35,597 nt of DNA from CAWDLX01 sp046728155 (GCA_046728155.1 JBKPDY010000088.1:1-35597), one strand, 5' to 3'. Positions 1 through 7,906 are shown, counted from the stretch's first letter. The notes: generated from the letters alone by a model not told the origin. Numbers and translations: made by a program.

Positions 1-129
1 ACGACCGACCGCGAGATGCCCATTGACGCGCACGCTCCACACGTCGTTGGCAACTCCGCCAGCGAGCGGTTCGATGCGAGCAACGTCTTCACCCCACTGC
101 CCGAGTGCCTCCCACCCCACTGGCCACAT
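1..129 (-). CDS. Aminoglycoside phosphotransferase-like protein, N-terminus only (runs off left edge)
   Basis: The minus strand from the ATG at 129 stays open to the window edge. It encodes about 43 residues, including the stretch RIEPLAGGVANDVWSVRVNG. That resembles the N-terminal lobe start of the APH / homoserine-kinase-II phosphotransferase family, where a Gly-rich turn followed by VWxVR forms the nucleotide-binding beta hairpin. The catalytic loop lies outside the window, so substrate and integrity cannot be judged. A GTG at 120 is an alternative start. It is on the same strand as, and about 110 bp downstream of, the broken acetyltransferase gene. Family assignment rests on a short stretch and is moderate. 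Confidence 0.55.
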   Translation of the reverse strand, partial: MWPVGWEALGQWGEDVARIEPLAGGVANDVWSVRVNGHLAVGR

Positions 130-242
130 CCTACGGGGTTCCGAACATCACTGTTCTCGGCATGTGAGCGCGCTCGTGCCCTGGCCGGGCGGCCGGTCGA
201 TTCCGCACATGGCGTCGCCGGAGCTGCTTCGCAGGTTCGTCT

Positions 243-1116
243 TCAGAGCAGCGCGGGGTGCGGGAGGTAGGGTTTCATTGGCCCGGTGTTTCCGCGTCGG
301 CAGATTAGTCCCGTGGCCGCCAGTTGCAGGCCAGCGTGGATGGCGACATCGATGGCCCATTGTTGATCGGCTCGTAGGTTGTGCACCGTGACGTTTCCGT
401 CCGGGCTCTCGGCGAGGGCCGCCCAGAGAAGCTCCCGAGCTGTCGCGAGGTCGGTGGCGGCGACGATGAGGGGCTCGCGGCGCAGGACGGCGTACCCACG
501 ATGCGGACCTTTGTTGACGATGAGCAGGCGGGCACCCATGTCGAGCAGCAGAGTCAGGTCGGGTCCATGCGGTCCGCCTCGCATCTCGCGGTCGAGGTCG
601 GCCACCAAGTCGAGCTCGGTTGGGGCGCCGGCCCGGACTCGCGGGGTTCGGGGGACGGCATGGCGGCGCGGCCGACCCGTGGCCATCAGGGCCGGTTCGA
701 GGTCGAAGCCGGCCTTCTGGTAGCAGCGCATGGCATGCGGAACGAGCGAAGCGGGCAACACCATGCCGCGCTGACGCGCCGTAGCCCATCGCAGGGTCGA
801 GCAGGCGGCGCCACAACCCGTGTCCTTGAGCGGCTGGGACAAGGTGTAGCTGCGCGAGACACCAGAGCCCTTCGCGTAACCCGGATATGGCGGCACCCAC
901 CACTGCATCGCCCACGACCGCGACGAATGCTCCGCCAGCATCGAGAGTCAGCAATTGGCGCAGAATGGCACCGCCGACCTCCTCTCGCCGGGGGTCGACG
1001 TCTTCGGCGGCTACGGATCGTTGCAGTCGCTCGTCGAGGTCGCGGAAGGCGGCCTCGGCCGACGCGGCCACGCCAGACAGGTCGTCGATCGTCATGGTCC
1101 GGATGACAGGGCGCAT
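243..1116 (-). pseudogene. GNAT-family N-acetyltransferase, frameshifted
   Basis: Two minus-strand frames together make one GNAT protein. The first runs from ATG 1116 (ATG 1146 is an alternative) and carries the N-terminal fold and the acetyl-CoA region (LAQLHLVPAAQGHGLWRRLL). The second continues with MVLPASLVPHAMRCYQKAGF and a second GNAT-like half to the stop at 243. The switch lies near positions 760-775. This arrangement fits two-domain actinobacterial GNAT proteins of roughly 290 residues, which would acetylate a small amine or a protein; the substrate is unknown. The motif VPAAQGHGLWRR departs from the usual R/Q-x-x-G-x-G/A. An IS110 left end begins about 50 bp upstream, so the promoter may also have been lost. 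A single sequencing error is the alternative explanation. Confidence 0.65.
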
Positions 1117-1164
1117 CCAGGCATTGTCCTCGCCCCACCGGTGCATGACGAACGGGCGGAACAC

Positions 1165-1480
1165 GGCATAGAAACGCGTTCAGCGTGTCTGTTGTGGGTG
1201 CGGGAACGTCCTTCTATGCGCTTGTCGGGCTTGGTGTCTCATGCGCGGAGGAAAACGTTCCTGAACAACTGCAGTGGGGTTCCCGGAGTCATCGCAACCG
1301 CAACGCCCGTCCGGGTCGGCTGCGGGCCGTGGTGCCGATGACCAACGCGGTCGTAGAGATCGACCTGGCCGATGTGAAGCAAATGAGCGTGGTCACTGAT
1401 CATGGCTCGAAGGTGTGGGCCCGCAAGACGTTCCGGTGCCGGGCGTGCGATCTGGGCATTGCGTTTGGATTGGGCCATCT
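1165..1480 (+). mobile_element. IS110-family element, degenerate left-end fragment
   Basis: This stretch parallels 3500-3800 almost base for base. It starts with the shared ggcatagaaa, runs through a conserved upstream leader, then the transposase N-terminus (NAVVEIDLADVKQMSVVTD, matching NTIVGIDLADAKQMAVVTD in the second copy). The first catalytic Asp of the DEDD RuvC-like domain is kept (EIDLAD). The ATG with its AGGAGG ribosome site in the second copy is mutated here (gcggaggaaaacgttcctg). Homology stops near 1478, so only about 80 transposase residues remain. The element cannot be active. Confidence 0.75.
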
Positions 1481-1607
1481 CACCCATGCCGACACCGTGA
1501 CATCCCTGGAATGTCGCGCTCGACTCGCGCAGACGAGGGCGCCCGGCCTGCAGGAATCAGTGCATGCCGCGTGGAAGCCGATAGTTCCGCGGTGACACGA
1601 TCGCTCC

Positions 1608-2198
1608 ATGCGCCCACCCGACGATCCCTATCCTGATGCACTGGCTCGGATCATTCGCGCCCGTATCGTGCGCGACGATGCCACGGCATTAGCCGAGATG
1701 GACAAGATCCGTTTCGTACAGCCGAGCCGACGAACGGAGCAGTGGCCGGCGATGTCGGTCATAGCGAGGGTCTACGCCCGGGATCGCTACCAGTGCCGTT
1801 ACTGCGGCGAACGTGTCATCCTGACGGCCGTCATGCGCCTTGTGTCCGTGCTGTATCCCGACCCGTTTCCCTACCATGCGAACTGGAAGGCAGACTCGAC
1901 CCACCCGGCCTTCGTTTCTCGATCCGCGACGCTTGATCATGTCCAGTCCATCGCCGACGGAGGTGATCCCGTGGCATTGGAGAACCTCGTGACGGCGTGC
2001 TGGAACTGCAACCGGCGAAAGGGAGATCTCCGTCTGACAGAGCTCGGCTGGTCGCTGATCGAGCCTCGCGACAAGCACTGGCAGGGATTGACCGAACTGT
2101 TCCGTCCGCTCTGGGAGGCAGCCGGCCAGCCATCGCTGAGCGAGACAGACCGAGCCTGGATGCGGGCGGTCGAGAGAGCCCGGACCGAGCACCACTGA
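1608..2198 (+). CDS. HNH endonuclease
   Basis: The 196-residue protein has a zinc-binding CxxC (YQCRYCG, about residues 61-67), the HNH core DHVQSIADGG (about 104-113), the Asn of ENLV and a second CxxC-like site (CWNCNRRKGD). This is the order seen in HNH nucleases with a zinc-ribbon fold, which cut DNA with one metal ion. About 45 bases separate the two cysteine pairs from a long insertion that includes LVSVLYPDPFPYHANWKAD. Such stand-alone HNH proteins occur as homing, phage-defence or DNA-repair nucleases, and nothing nearby decides which. The gene looks intact and sits between two IS110 relics. No partner methylase is adjacent; the methyltransferase 76 bp downstream is convergent and not of a DNA-methylase type I recognise. 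Confidence 0.8.
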   Translation: MRPPDDPYPDALARIIRARIVRDDATALAEMDKIRFVQPSRRTEQWPAMSVIARVYARDRYQCRYCGERVILTAVMRLVSVLYPDPFPYHANWKADSTHPAFVSRSATLDHVQSIADGGDPVALENLVTACWNCNRRKGDLRLTELGWSLIEPRDKHWQGLTELFRPLWEAAGQPSLSETDRAWMRAVERARTEHH

Positions 2199-2273
2199 CG
2201 ATCGGCCTGGAATAAACCAGTGCCATACGCCAGGAGGCAGCCGCTCGCATCGCGGCATGAGCGAGCGCGTCGG

Positions 2274-2882
2274 TCACGCTCGCAACGGCGGCTGGCGGGC
2301 AATCACTCGAAAGATATGCCAGCGTTTGGGGCCGCCGAAGGCAGGGCCGTCCAGTTCCTCCTCGGTGAAGCTGGCCACCTCCAGGCCATCGAACAGTCCG
2401 CGCGCGCTCGACTCAGTGAAGAAGGTCATGTTCCGGCTGCCGGCCCATGCGTCCCGCTCGCCGAAGAGGTCGACGGCCATCCAGGCGCCGAGTCGCAAAC
2501 TGTTTCGAATCACCGTCCATATCTCCGGGAACATGTCCGGATGAACGAACGGCAAGGAGTAGCCGGCATAGAACAGATCCGTTCGCGGTAGGGTGATGAG
2601 GTCGTGAAAATCCCCGACGTCAATGCTGAGTCGCTCTAACCCCACACCGGCCGTGGTCATCAGGACCCGGGCACCAGTGCTGGGCGCGGTATCGATTGCG
2701 TGCACGTCCCACCCTGCCTCCAGCAGAGCGCGAGTCTCCACACCTGCCCCACAACCGAAGTCGATAGCGACACGCCCAGCACCATCGCCGGCGAGGGCGA
2801 TCACGTTAAGGCACAGGGGGCGAACGTCACGGCCAACCTGGTGATCGTTGTACGCCGCCCAATCCACATCGAGGTCCTCCAC
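2274..2882 (-). CDS. Class I SAM-dependent methyltransferase
   Basis: The 202-residue protein carries motif I of Rossmann-fold methyltransferases (AIDFGCGAGVETRALLEAG, about residues 39-57), followed by the acidic end of strand 2 (VHAID) and a motif-II-like DVGDFHDL. The motif IV segment is TDLFYAGYSLPFVHP. It should transfer a methyl group from S-adenosylmethionine to a small molecule; the substrate cannot be told. It resembles ubiE/TehB-type small-molecule methyltransferases in length. It stands alone on the minus strand, convergent with the HNH gene, and appears intact. Confidence 0.8.
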   Translation of the reverse strand: MEDLDVDWAAYNDHQVGRDVRPLCLNVIALAGDGAGRVAIDFGCGAGVETRALLEAGWDVHAIDTAPSTGARVLMTTAGVGLERLSIDVGDFHDLITLPRTDLFYAGYSLPFVHPDMFPEIWTVIRNSLRLGAWMAVDLFGERDAWAGSRNMTFFTESSARGLFDGLEVASFTEEELDGPAFGGPKRWHIFRVIARQPPLRA

Positions 2883-2915
2883 ACTCCTCCAGTGATCATT
2901 TCATATTCGGCGCTA

Positions 2916-2960
2916 CTCATCTCGGCATGATCGCGAGCGTCGCGGCAGACGAGGATGCTG
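2916..2960. repeat. Dispersed ~45-bp imperfect repeat, copy 1
   Basis: The segment starting ctcatctcggcatgatcgcg closely matches 7865-7906 (ctcatcggcatgatcgcccg, then a related stretch ending gaggatgct / gagggtgct). About 85% of positions agree by eye with one 2-base gap. Both copies are non-coding and lie close to IS scars. They probably mark the end of an unidentified insertion sequence. Confidence 0.5.
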
Positions 2961-3037
2961 TAGTCGGATTGCGGGACACAGCGATGCAAAACGGGGTCAA
3001 CTCACCGGCGGCGCTGAACGCCAGGATCAGTCCGTGC

Positions 3038-3409
3038 TCAAGCGATGAGCGTTTTCTTCGGACGCAGGACGCAGAACTCGTTTCCCTCGGGATCGGCGAG
3101 CACGGTCCACGACTCCGTGCTGCTCTGCCCGATGTCGACCCGGCGCGCGCCGAGCGCAAGAATCCGCTCAACCTCGGCGTCGCGTCCGTCAGGGCCGGGG
3201 GTGAGGTCAAGGTGCAGGCGGTTCTTCACCGCTTTGGTGTCGGCCACTGGCATGAAACAGATGCCCACTGATGCGGTTTCGTCGGCGCCAATCACGACCT
3301 CTCGCTCATGCTCAGACAGGATCTTCCAGTTCAGCACCCGGGCCCAGAACCGGGCCTGAGCCGATAGATCGTGCGCATCGATGACGATATGGTGCAAGGA
3401 TACGGTCAC
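3038..3409 (-). CDS. VOC-family (glyoxalase/bleomycin-resistance-like) protein
   Basis: From GTG 3409 the protein has 123 residues and opens with the typical VOC strand and helix (LHHIVIDAHDLSAQARFWARVLNW). A His occurs early (HHIVID), in the position of the first metal ligand. It ends with TVLADPEGNEFCVLRP, the usual DPxGNxFxxL signature of the second beta-alpha-beta-beta-beta unit. Members bind a metal and act as lyases, dioxygenases or drug-sequestering proteins; the substrate here is unknown. Longer starts run into the IS110 left end at 3500 and are unlikely. The gene appears intact. Confidence 0.8.
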   Translation of the reverse strand: MTVSLHHIVIDAHDLSAQARFWARVLNWKILSEHEREVVIGADETASVGICFMPVADTKAVKNRLHLDLTPGPDGRDAEVERILALGARRVDIGQSSTESWTVLADPEGNEFCVLRPKKTLIA

Positions 3410-3499
3410 ATCTGCGAGTGTGCCAGGGCGCGGATGACCATGCGGTGACGCACCCGCACGACGACTATGTCCCGACGGGTCAGGGTCTGCGCGCCTCGC

Positions 3500-3985
3500 G
3501 GCATAGAAAGACATTCTGCGTGTCGGTCGCGGGTGTACGAACGTCCTCCTGATGCGCTTGTCGGGCTTGGTGTCCCATGCGCGAAGGAGGACGATCATGA
3601 GCAACGGTACTGGAGTTTCCCGGGGCGACCGCAACCGCAACGCACGTTTGGCTCGGCTACGGACGTTGGTGCCGGCGAGCAACACGATCGTGGGGATCGA
3701 TCTGGCCGATGCGAAGCAGATGGCCGTGGTCACCGATCATGACTCGAAAGTGCTGGCCCGTAAGACGTTCCGCTGCCACGCCTGGGATCTCGGCGCGGCG
3801 TTGGACTGGGCTGCAGAGCGGGCCGCGACGAAGCGATGGGCGGGGGTGACGGTGGCGTGTGAGCCCACTGGGCACCGCTGGCGGGTGCTCGGGCAGCTCG
3901 CGGATGATCGGTCGATGCCGTTCGTGTGCGTGCAGCCGATGCTCACGTCGTGGGCGCGGCAGCGTAAGGCGTCCTTGTCAAGCTC
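3500..3985 (+). mobile_element. IS110-family element: left end and N-terminal half of the transposase
   Basis: A leader beginning ggcatagaaa precedes an AGGAGG ribosome site and the ATG at 3598. The reading frame encodes the DEDD/RuvC-like half of an IS110 transposase: NTIVGIDLADAKQMAVVTD has the first Asp, VTVACEPTGHRWRVLGQLA has the catalytic Glu, and PFVCVQPML follows. Homology stops near 3960-3985, just before the expected DKTDxKDA motif. The missing half lies inverted at 4176-5166. In the IS110 group the leader is the region that encodes the bridge RNA, which is established for the family; no RNA fold was computed here. Confidence 0.8.
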
Positions 3986-4175
3986 TCGGTCGGTGCCTCG
4001 TCCGTCGTCTGTCCCTGCGTAGCGGTGATGGGGTTGATCCCAGCAGCGTGTAATCGGGTTGATGAGACGACGGGCGGGGCTGCCCATGATGAGCGTCGAG
4101 GTAACCGTGGTTCCTCAATGCCGCGTAGGGCTCGCCCCGACCGACAGCGTGAGCGTCGCGACGAACGTCTATGGT

Positions 4176-5166
4176 CTAGGCGGCGAGAGGCATTCGCCGA
4201 CGAGAGTGATCGGTGCCGTGGGTCGCGATCTGCGGTCCCATGGTTGACCGGTGGTAATCACCGCGTGCAACTGACGTAGGATCGCCGCGGCGATGACGGT
4301 CTGCGCTTGGGTCGCGGTGAGCTTGTTGGTTTCCCTTGTGGTCAGGTGCTGGTAGCGGGCCGCGTAGACCGGGTTGGCACGTTGGGCGCCCCAGACCGCG
4401 CGCCAGGCGGCTAGGCGCAGCCCGGCTCGGCCTTGGCCGGTCAGTTTCGCACGACCGACGAAGTTGCCGGACAGGTCTCCCGCGGTGCCAGACCGGCGTG
4501 CTTGACTAGGGCGCGGGCGGTGGTGAACCGGTTTGGATCGCCAGTCTCGGCGAGGATCGCCGCGGCGCCCACCGCTGACAGGCCGGGGATGGATGTGGCC
4601 AGTTCGGTCAGCTTAAGTTCGTGGAGCACGCCCGTCATCCGGGTCTCGGTATCGGTGAGCTTGTCGGCCGCGGTTTGCCAGTCCTGCAATAGGAACCCGA
4701 CCCGTTCCAGCGCACCGGGCCGGTGAGCGGTCACGCCGGTTGAGTCAGCCAACGCGGTGAACAGCTGACGCACGATGCGCAGCGAGGGTTTGCGCCCGCC
4801 GCGGCGGGTGATCTCGCGGCGCACCAGCTGCTCGAACCGGGCCTCACCGAGGCGTCGGGTGCGCGCCAGGTCACCGCCGTCGCGTTCGCAGATCACCGTC
4901 ATAGCGGCGGTCCAGGTGCGCGATCGAAACGGCTGCCTGGCCGCGTCGAGCGCGGCGGGCCACACGCACTCAAGGAGCGAGCGCATCTGTTGGACCTGGC
5001 TGACCATCTCGACGATGAGCTGTTCGCGACGGGCACCGAGATGCCTTAACCGGCCCCAGGTCTCGTCGACCGGCTCCGGCACGTAACAGCGCAGCTTCGC
5101 GGCAAGCCGGGCGATCAGTACCGCGTCCTTCTCATCGGTCTTGTCGAAGGTCAGGTCCTCACTACT
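4176..5166 (-). mobile_element. IS110-family transposase, C-terminal half, inverted and frameshifted
   Basis: Reading the minus strand from about 5166, the frame starts SEDLTFDKTDEKDAVLIARL, the segment that should follow the N-terminal half at 3598-3985. It continues into a coiled-coil-like linker and the Tnp_IS116 (transposase_20) domain: IPGLSAVGAAAILAETGDPN, then ALVKHAGLAPRE. Near 4480 the frame is broken. The neighbouring frame carries on with LSGNFVGRAKLTGQGRAGLR to the stop at 4176. The fragment therefore lacks its N-terminus, is frameshifted and is oriented opposite to the left half. Confidence 0.8.
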
Positions 5167-5179
5167 GATGAGCAGACGT

Positions 5180-5518
5180 TTGGGTGACATGCTCGGCTGC
5201 GCCGAGACCGCCGACCGGCACACCATCCGGGCCCGGCTGTTCGACTTCCACACCTGGTGCGCCGACACCGACGTGCCCGAGGTGCACACCCTGGCCGCAC
5301 TGATCGAGACCTGGTGGCCAGCGGTGCTCGCGTTCCTGCAGACCGGAGCCACGAACGCGACCGAGGGCACGAACAGGCTGATCAAGCAGGCAAAAAGACA
5401 GGCCTGCGGGTTCCGCAACAGAAGCCACTACAGAGACCGCGTGCGCTTCCACTGCACCCGATCACGGGAGCGAACAAGACCGAGAACAGGCCGACTGCCC
5501 GCTCAACGTTGAAGAGTC
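5180..5518 (+). mobile_element. ISL3-family element: C-terminal transposase fragment plus terminal repeat
   Basis: The plus strand encodes DFHTWCADTDVPEVHTLAAL, then ETWWPAVLAFLQTGATNATE and GTNRLIKQAKRQACGFRNRS, ending near 5470. This is the C-terminal part of an ISL3 (IS1096/IS204 type) DDE transposase, including the ATEGTNRLIK region with the last catalytic Glu. The element ends at 5496-5518 with a sequence read here as the right terminal repeat. Everything N-terminal has been replaced by the IS110 fragment. The insertion truncates the glcG-like gene to the right. Confidence 0.8.
5496..5518. repeat. Probable ISL3 terminal inverted repeat
   Basis: The 23-bp sequence contains gctcaacgttgaagagtc and lies at the boundary between the ISL3 transposase fragment and the interrupted glcG-like gene. 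A near-identical sequence with one extra T occurs alone at 7793-7816, in the same orientation. Location and reuse support its role as an element terminus. Confidence 0.6.
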
Positions 5519-5681
5519 TGCAATGCCGATCGAACCCAGAATCGTCTGTGTCCATGCGTGTGAATGCGATCAAATGCCCGTCACCGTCGACGGCCGCGAT
5601 GTTCATTGGCACACCCATCGCATCGCCGCGCGAGATCGCCCGGTCGACGATGGCGGTTGCATCGCTCAACGAGATGTTCAG
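5519..5681 (-). pseudogene. GlcG/HbpS-type heme-binding-like protein, truncated by ISL3
   Basis: The minus strand encodes NISLSDATAIVDRAISRGDA then MGVPMNIAAVDGDGHLIAFT and RMD. This is the N-terminal third of the GlcG/HbpS (DUF336) family, whose members of about 140 residues bind heme or sense redox state. The frame leaves the family right at the ISL3 end at 5518. No ATG is visible; TTG 5669 is the nearest start, with an AG-rich stretch upstream. The gene lies 30 bp downstream of the NTF2-like gene on the same strand, so it was probably the third gene of that operon. Confidence 0.65.
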
Positions 5682-5711
5682 TTCCCTCTTTCTGCGCTCG
5701 ATATTCTGCGA

Positions 5712-6059
5712 CTAGATCCAGACGTATTCCTCAGCGATGGCGCCGTCGCGCCACCTCGCCACCGTCACCATCTGGCTACCGTCCTCGAGTTCGCCGACCA
5801 CGCAGGTCCACTCTCCTGATCCGAAGCGGATGGGATGAGACTTGACCTGGACGGGCGCGCCACCAGTGCTCTCGACGAACGCTCGCATCGCCTGGATGTG
5901 CTCACGTATGCCATGCGTCGGGGGCTGCCTATGCACCTCTACGAGAACGTCATCGGTGTGGTGGCGAGCGAAGACACCCTCCCAGTCCGCTCGGTTCCAG
6001 CCCGTGAAATCGAGCTCGTCCATGTTTTCGAGATTGTGCGTTACCGTGTCGTCGGCCAT
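5712..6059 (-). CDS. SnoaL/NTF2-like domain protein
   Basis: The 115-residue protein has the expected order for a single-domain NTF2-like fold: an N-terminal helix with WNRADWEGVFARHHTDDVLV, then helix 3 (GIREHIQAMRAFVESTGG) and the curved sheet (SGEWTCVVGELEDGSQMVTV, ARWRDGAIAEEYVW). Such proteins are small-molecule isomerases, cyclases or hydrolases, or ligand binders. The pocket residues cannot be assigned from sequence alone. It starts 15 bp after the HD-domain gene stops and is surely co-transcribed with it. The gene is intact. Confidence 0.75.
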   Translation of the reverse strand: MADDTVTHNLENMDELDFTGWNRADWEGVFARHHTDDVLVEVHRQPPTHGIREHIQAMRAFVESTGGAPVQVKSHPIRFGSGEWTCVVGELEDGSQMVTVARWRDGAIAEEYVWI

Positions 6060-6074
6060 GACTGTTGCCTCCTT

Positions 6075-6683
6075 CTAGGTCCTTCTAAATCGGGTCTCCG
6101 CATCACGCTGCTGTCGCAGTAGTTCGAACGCGAGCGAACCGGGAGGCGCGGCCGCTTCGGACCGGGTCGCATGTGCCACGATCGCGTCCACAATGAAGCG
6201 GTCTCCGGCGGGCCTCGGGAAGGCGGCGAGCACCTCTTGCCGCGATCTGTCCGCGATGGCGTCCGTGATCCGGCCGGCGTCTATGAAGACCCCCTTGTGC
6301 GTGAGGTAGGTCAGCAGACCGCGACGGTCGGCGATACCGACAGACGAGTGGAGAGCGATCGCCTCCCAGACTTGGTCAATGTCGGGTTCGGCAACGCCGT
6401 GCTGCTTGAGGACGGCGGCAGCTAGATCGGCGCCTTCGACCTCGAAGCGAGCCTCGCCTGAGGCGTGCTCACCGAGTCCCAAGTCATGCATCACGGTCGC
6501 GGCGAAGAGCAGGTCCTCGTCGTAGCCCGCGTCATTCAGATGGCCCTCTTCGGCGGCCAACAAGCGGGCGAACAGAAAGCTCCGGATGCTGTGATCGAGG
6601 ATCGTCTGACTCTCCGAGGCGCGGGCGATCGCAAGACTCGCATCGGCGAGCGGCCCGGCGGGGAGCACGAGGATCTCGTTCAT
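6075..6683 (-). CDS. HD-domain phosphohydrolase / hydratase-like protein
   Basis: From ATG 6683 the protein has 202 residues. Metal-binding residues of the HD superfamily are visible: H31 in TILDHSIRSFLFARL, H66-D67 in AATVMHDLGL, and a C-terminal Asp in KGVFIDAGRITD. The HSIRSFxFA pattern is typical of the cyanamide-hydratase-like branch of HD proteins, which also includes nucleotide phosphohydrolases. The start at 6683 is preferred over 6734 because it begins at the family N-terminus and lies one base-10 region downstream of a promoter-like sequence. The gene heads an operon with the NTF2-like and GlcG-like genes and is divergent from the GlxA-type regulator, which probably controls it. Confidence 0.75.
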   Translation of the reverse strand: MNEILVLPAGPLADASLAIARASESQTILDHSIRSFLFARLLAAEEGHLNDAGYDEDLLFAATVMHDLGLGEHASGEARFEVEGADLAAAVLKQHGVAEPDIDQVWEAIALHSSVGIADRRGLLTYLTHKGVFIDAGRITDAIADRSRQEVLAAFPRPAGDRFIVDAIVAHATRSEAAAPPGSLAFELLRQQRDAETRFRRT

Positions 6684-6689
6684 GGCGCA

Positions 6690-6716
6690 AACGTATGGAC
6701 ATCGCGAGAAGGTCAA
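6690..6716 (-). promoter_or_regulatory. Possible leaderless promoter of the HD operon
   Basis: On the minus strand a TTGACC box (6716-6711) is followed after 15 bases by TACGTT (6695-6690). Transcription would start about 7 bases later, at or next to the ATG at 6683. The spacing is short for a sigma-70-type promoter, so support is limited. The region is the only gap between the HD operon and the divergent regulator gene. Confidence 0.3.
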
Positions 6717-6753
6717 CAGTGGCCCGAGGGCCATTTACCGCTACGATCAGGCC

Positions 6754-7713
6754 ATGACGCCCCAGCGCCCCCATCGGGTGGCCGTGCTCGGTCTCCCCAG
6801 CCTGATCCCACTGGAGCTCGGGATCGCGACGGAGGTCTTCGGCCGCGAGCCGCACTACGACGTGACGGTGTGCGCGGAAGGTGGGGTGGCACGGGGAGTC
6901 GGGCCCGGCATCACCGTCACCACATCGGCTGGCCTCAACGTTCTCCGCGAAGCAGACACCGTGATCGTGCCCGGCTACGAGGACCTCGACGCCACGCTGT
7001 CGGCAGCGGTGCTGGACGCCTTGCGACTGGCGCATGGTCGCGGCGCCCGCCTCGTCTCGATCTGCACGGGCGCGTTCGCCGTCGCCGCAGCCGGGTTGCT
7101 GGACGGACGTCCCGCCACGACCCATTGGCTGTGGACCGACGAGTTACAGCGTCGCCACCCCTTGGTCGAGGTGCTGCCCAACCGTCTGTTCGTCGACGAC
7201 GGCGACATCCTGACGTCCGCTGGCATGACGACCGGCATCGATCTGTGCCTCCACCTCATCCGACGCGACCACGGTGCCGCCGCGGCCAACTCGGCGGCAC
7301 GGGTCCTCGTCGCGCCGCCACAACGTCAGGGAGGACAGGCGCAGTTCGTCGAACGGCTGCGCGCCGAGGCCACGGGCGATCAGCTCGGGCCGCTTCGCGA
7401 CTGGATGCTGGAGAACCTTGCCCTTCCGGTCGACCTCGACACGCTCGCGGAGCGCGCGCACACGTCTCGACGCACGCTCACTCGTCGGTTCCGCGAGGAG
7501 ACCGGGGTCGCTCCGATGGCCTGGCTCACCGATGCGCGGATCGACCGAGCACGCGTGCTGCTGGAGACGACCACCGAGCCGATCGAGGACATCGGCCGCC
7601 TCACGGGCCTGGGCGCGCCGGCATCTGTTCGAGCGGCCTTCCATCGGCGCATCGGCACCTCGCCGAAGGAATACCGGGCCGTCTTCCACCACCGCGCACC
7701 CACGTCGACGTGA
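6754..7713 (+). CDS. GlxA-type transcriptional regulator (DJ-1/PfpI domain plus AraC HTH)
   Basis: The protein has about 319 residues from ATG 6754. The N-terminal half is a DJ-1/PfpI-like domain with VAVLGLPSLIPLELGIATEV and the nucleophile-elbow motif RLVSICTGAFAVAAAGLLDG. The C-terminal half holds two AraC-type helix-turn-helix units (LDTLAERAHTSRRTLTRRFR and the second with SVRAAFHRRIGTSPKEYRAV). Such regulators sense a small ligand, usually without enzyme activity, and activate nearby operons. The HD/NTF2/GlcG operon, divergent across a 70-bp gap, is the obvious target. The gene is intact; the ATG at 6682 lies in the neighbour's start and is unlikely. Confidence 0.85.
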   Translation: MTPQRPHRVAVLGLPSLIPLELGIATEVFGREPHYDVTVCAEGGVARGVGPGITVTTSAGLNVLREADTVIVPGYEDLDATLSAAVLDALRLAHGRGARLVSICTGAFAVAAAGLLDGRPATTHWLWTDELQRRHPLVEVLPNRLFVDDGDILTSAGMTTGIDLCLHLIRRDHGAAAANSAARVLVAPPQRQGGQAQFVERLRAEATGDQLGPLRDWMLENLALPVDLDTLAERAHTSRRTLTRRFREETGVAPMAWLTDARIDRARVLLETTTEPIEDIGRLTGLGAPASVRAAFHRRIGTSPKEYRAVFHHRAPTST

Positions 7714-7792
7714 TCAACACTCAAGCACCGAGTCAGCAACGGTCAAGTACGTACGTAGGGTCGTCGCGCTCGGTGGTCCAGTCGTTGGGATC

Positions 7793-7816
7793 TGCCCGCT
7801 CAACGTTTGAAGAGTC
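7793..7816. repeat. Solo ISL3-like terminal repeat
   Basis: The 24-bp sequence repeats the ISL3 terminus at 5496-5518 with one extra T. It stands without any transposase sequence beside it, 80 bp past the end of the GlxA-type gene. It is best read as the scar of a deleted ISL3 copy. Confidence 0.5.
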
Positions 7817-7864
7817 CGTTTAGCGACCTATGACCGCCTTGGGGAACTTGCAGCGCGGCGCCCG

Positions 7865-7906
7865 CTCATCGGCATGATCGCCCGCCTCGCGGCAAATGAG
7901 GGTGCT
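7865..7906. repeat. Dispersed ~45-bp imperfect repeat, copy 2
   Basis: This segment matches 2916-2960 at about 85% of positions by eye. It lies between the solo ISL3 terminus and the DUF4240 relic. The nature of the parent element is unknown. Confidence 0.5.

Noticed and set aside
1608..2882. HNH nuclease plus methyltransferase as a restriction-modification pair
   Set aside because: The methyltransferase lacks the NPPY or PCQ motifs of DNA methylases and is convergent with the nuclease gene.
6465..7823. Very long open frame on the plus strand (452 codons) across the HD and GlxA-type genes
   Set aside because: It is Arg/Pro-rich with no recognisable motif and lies in another frame of two well-supported genes. 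Such shadows are common at high GC.
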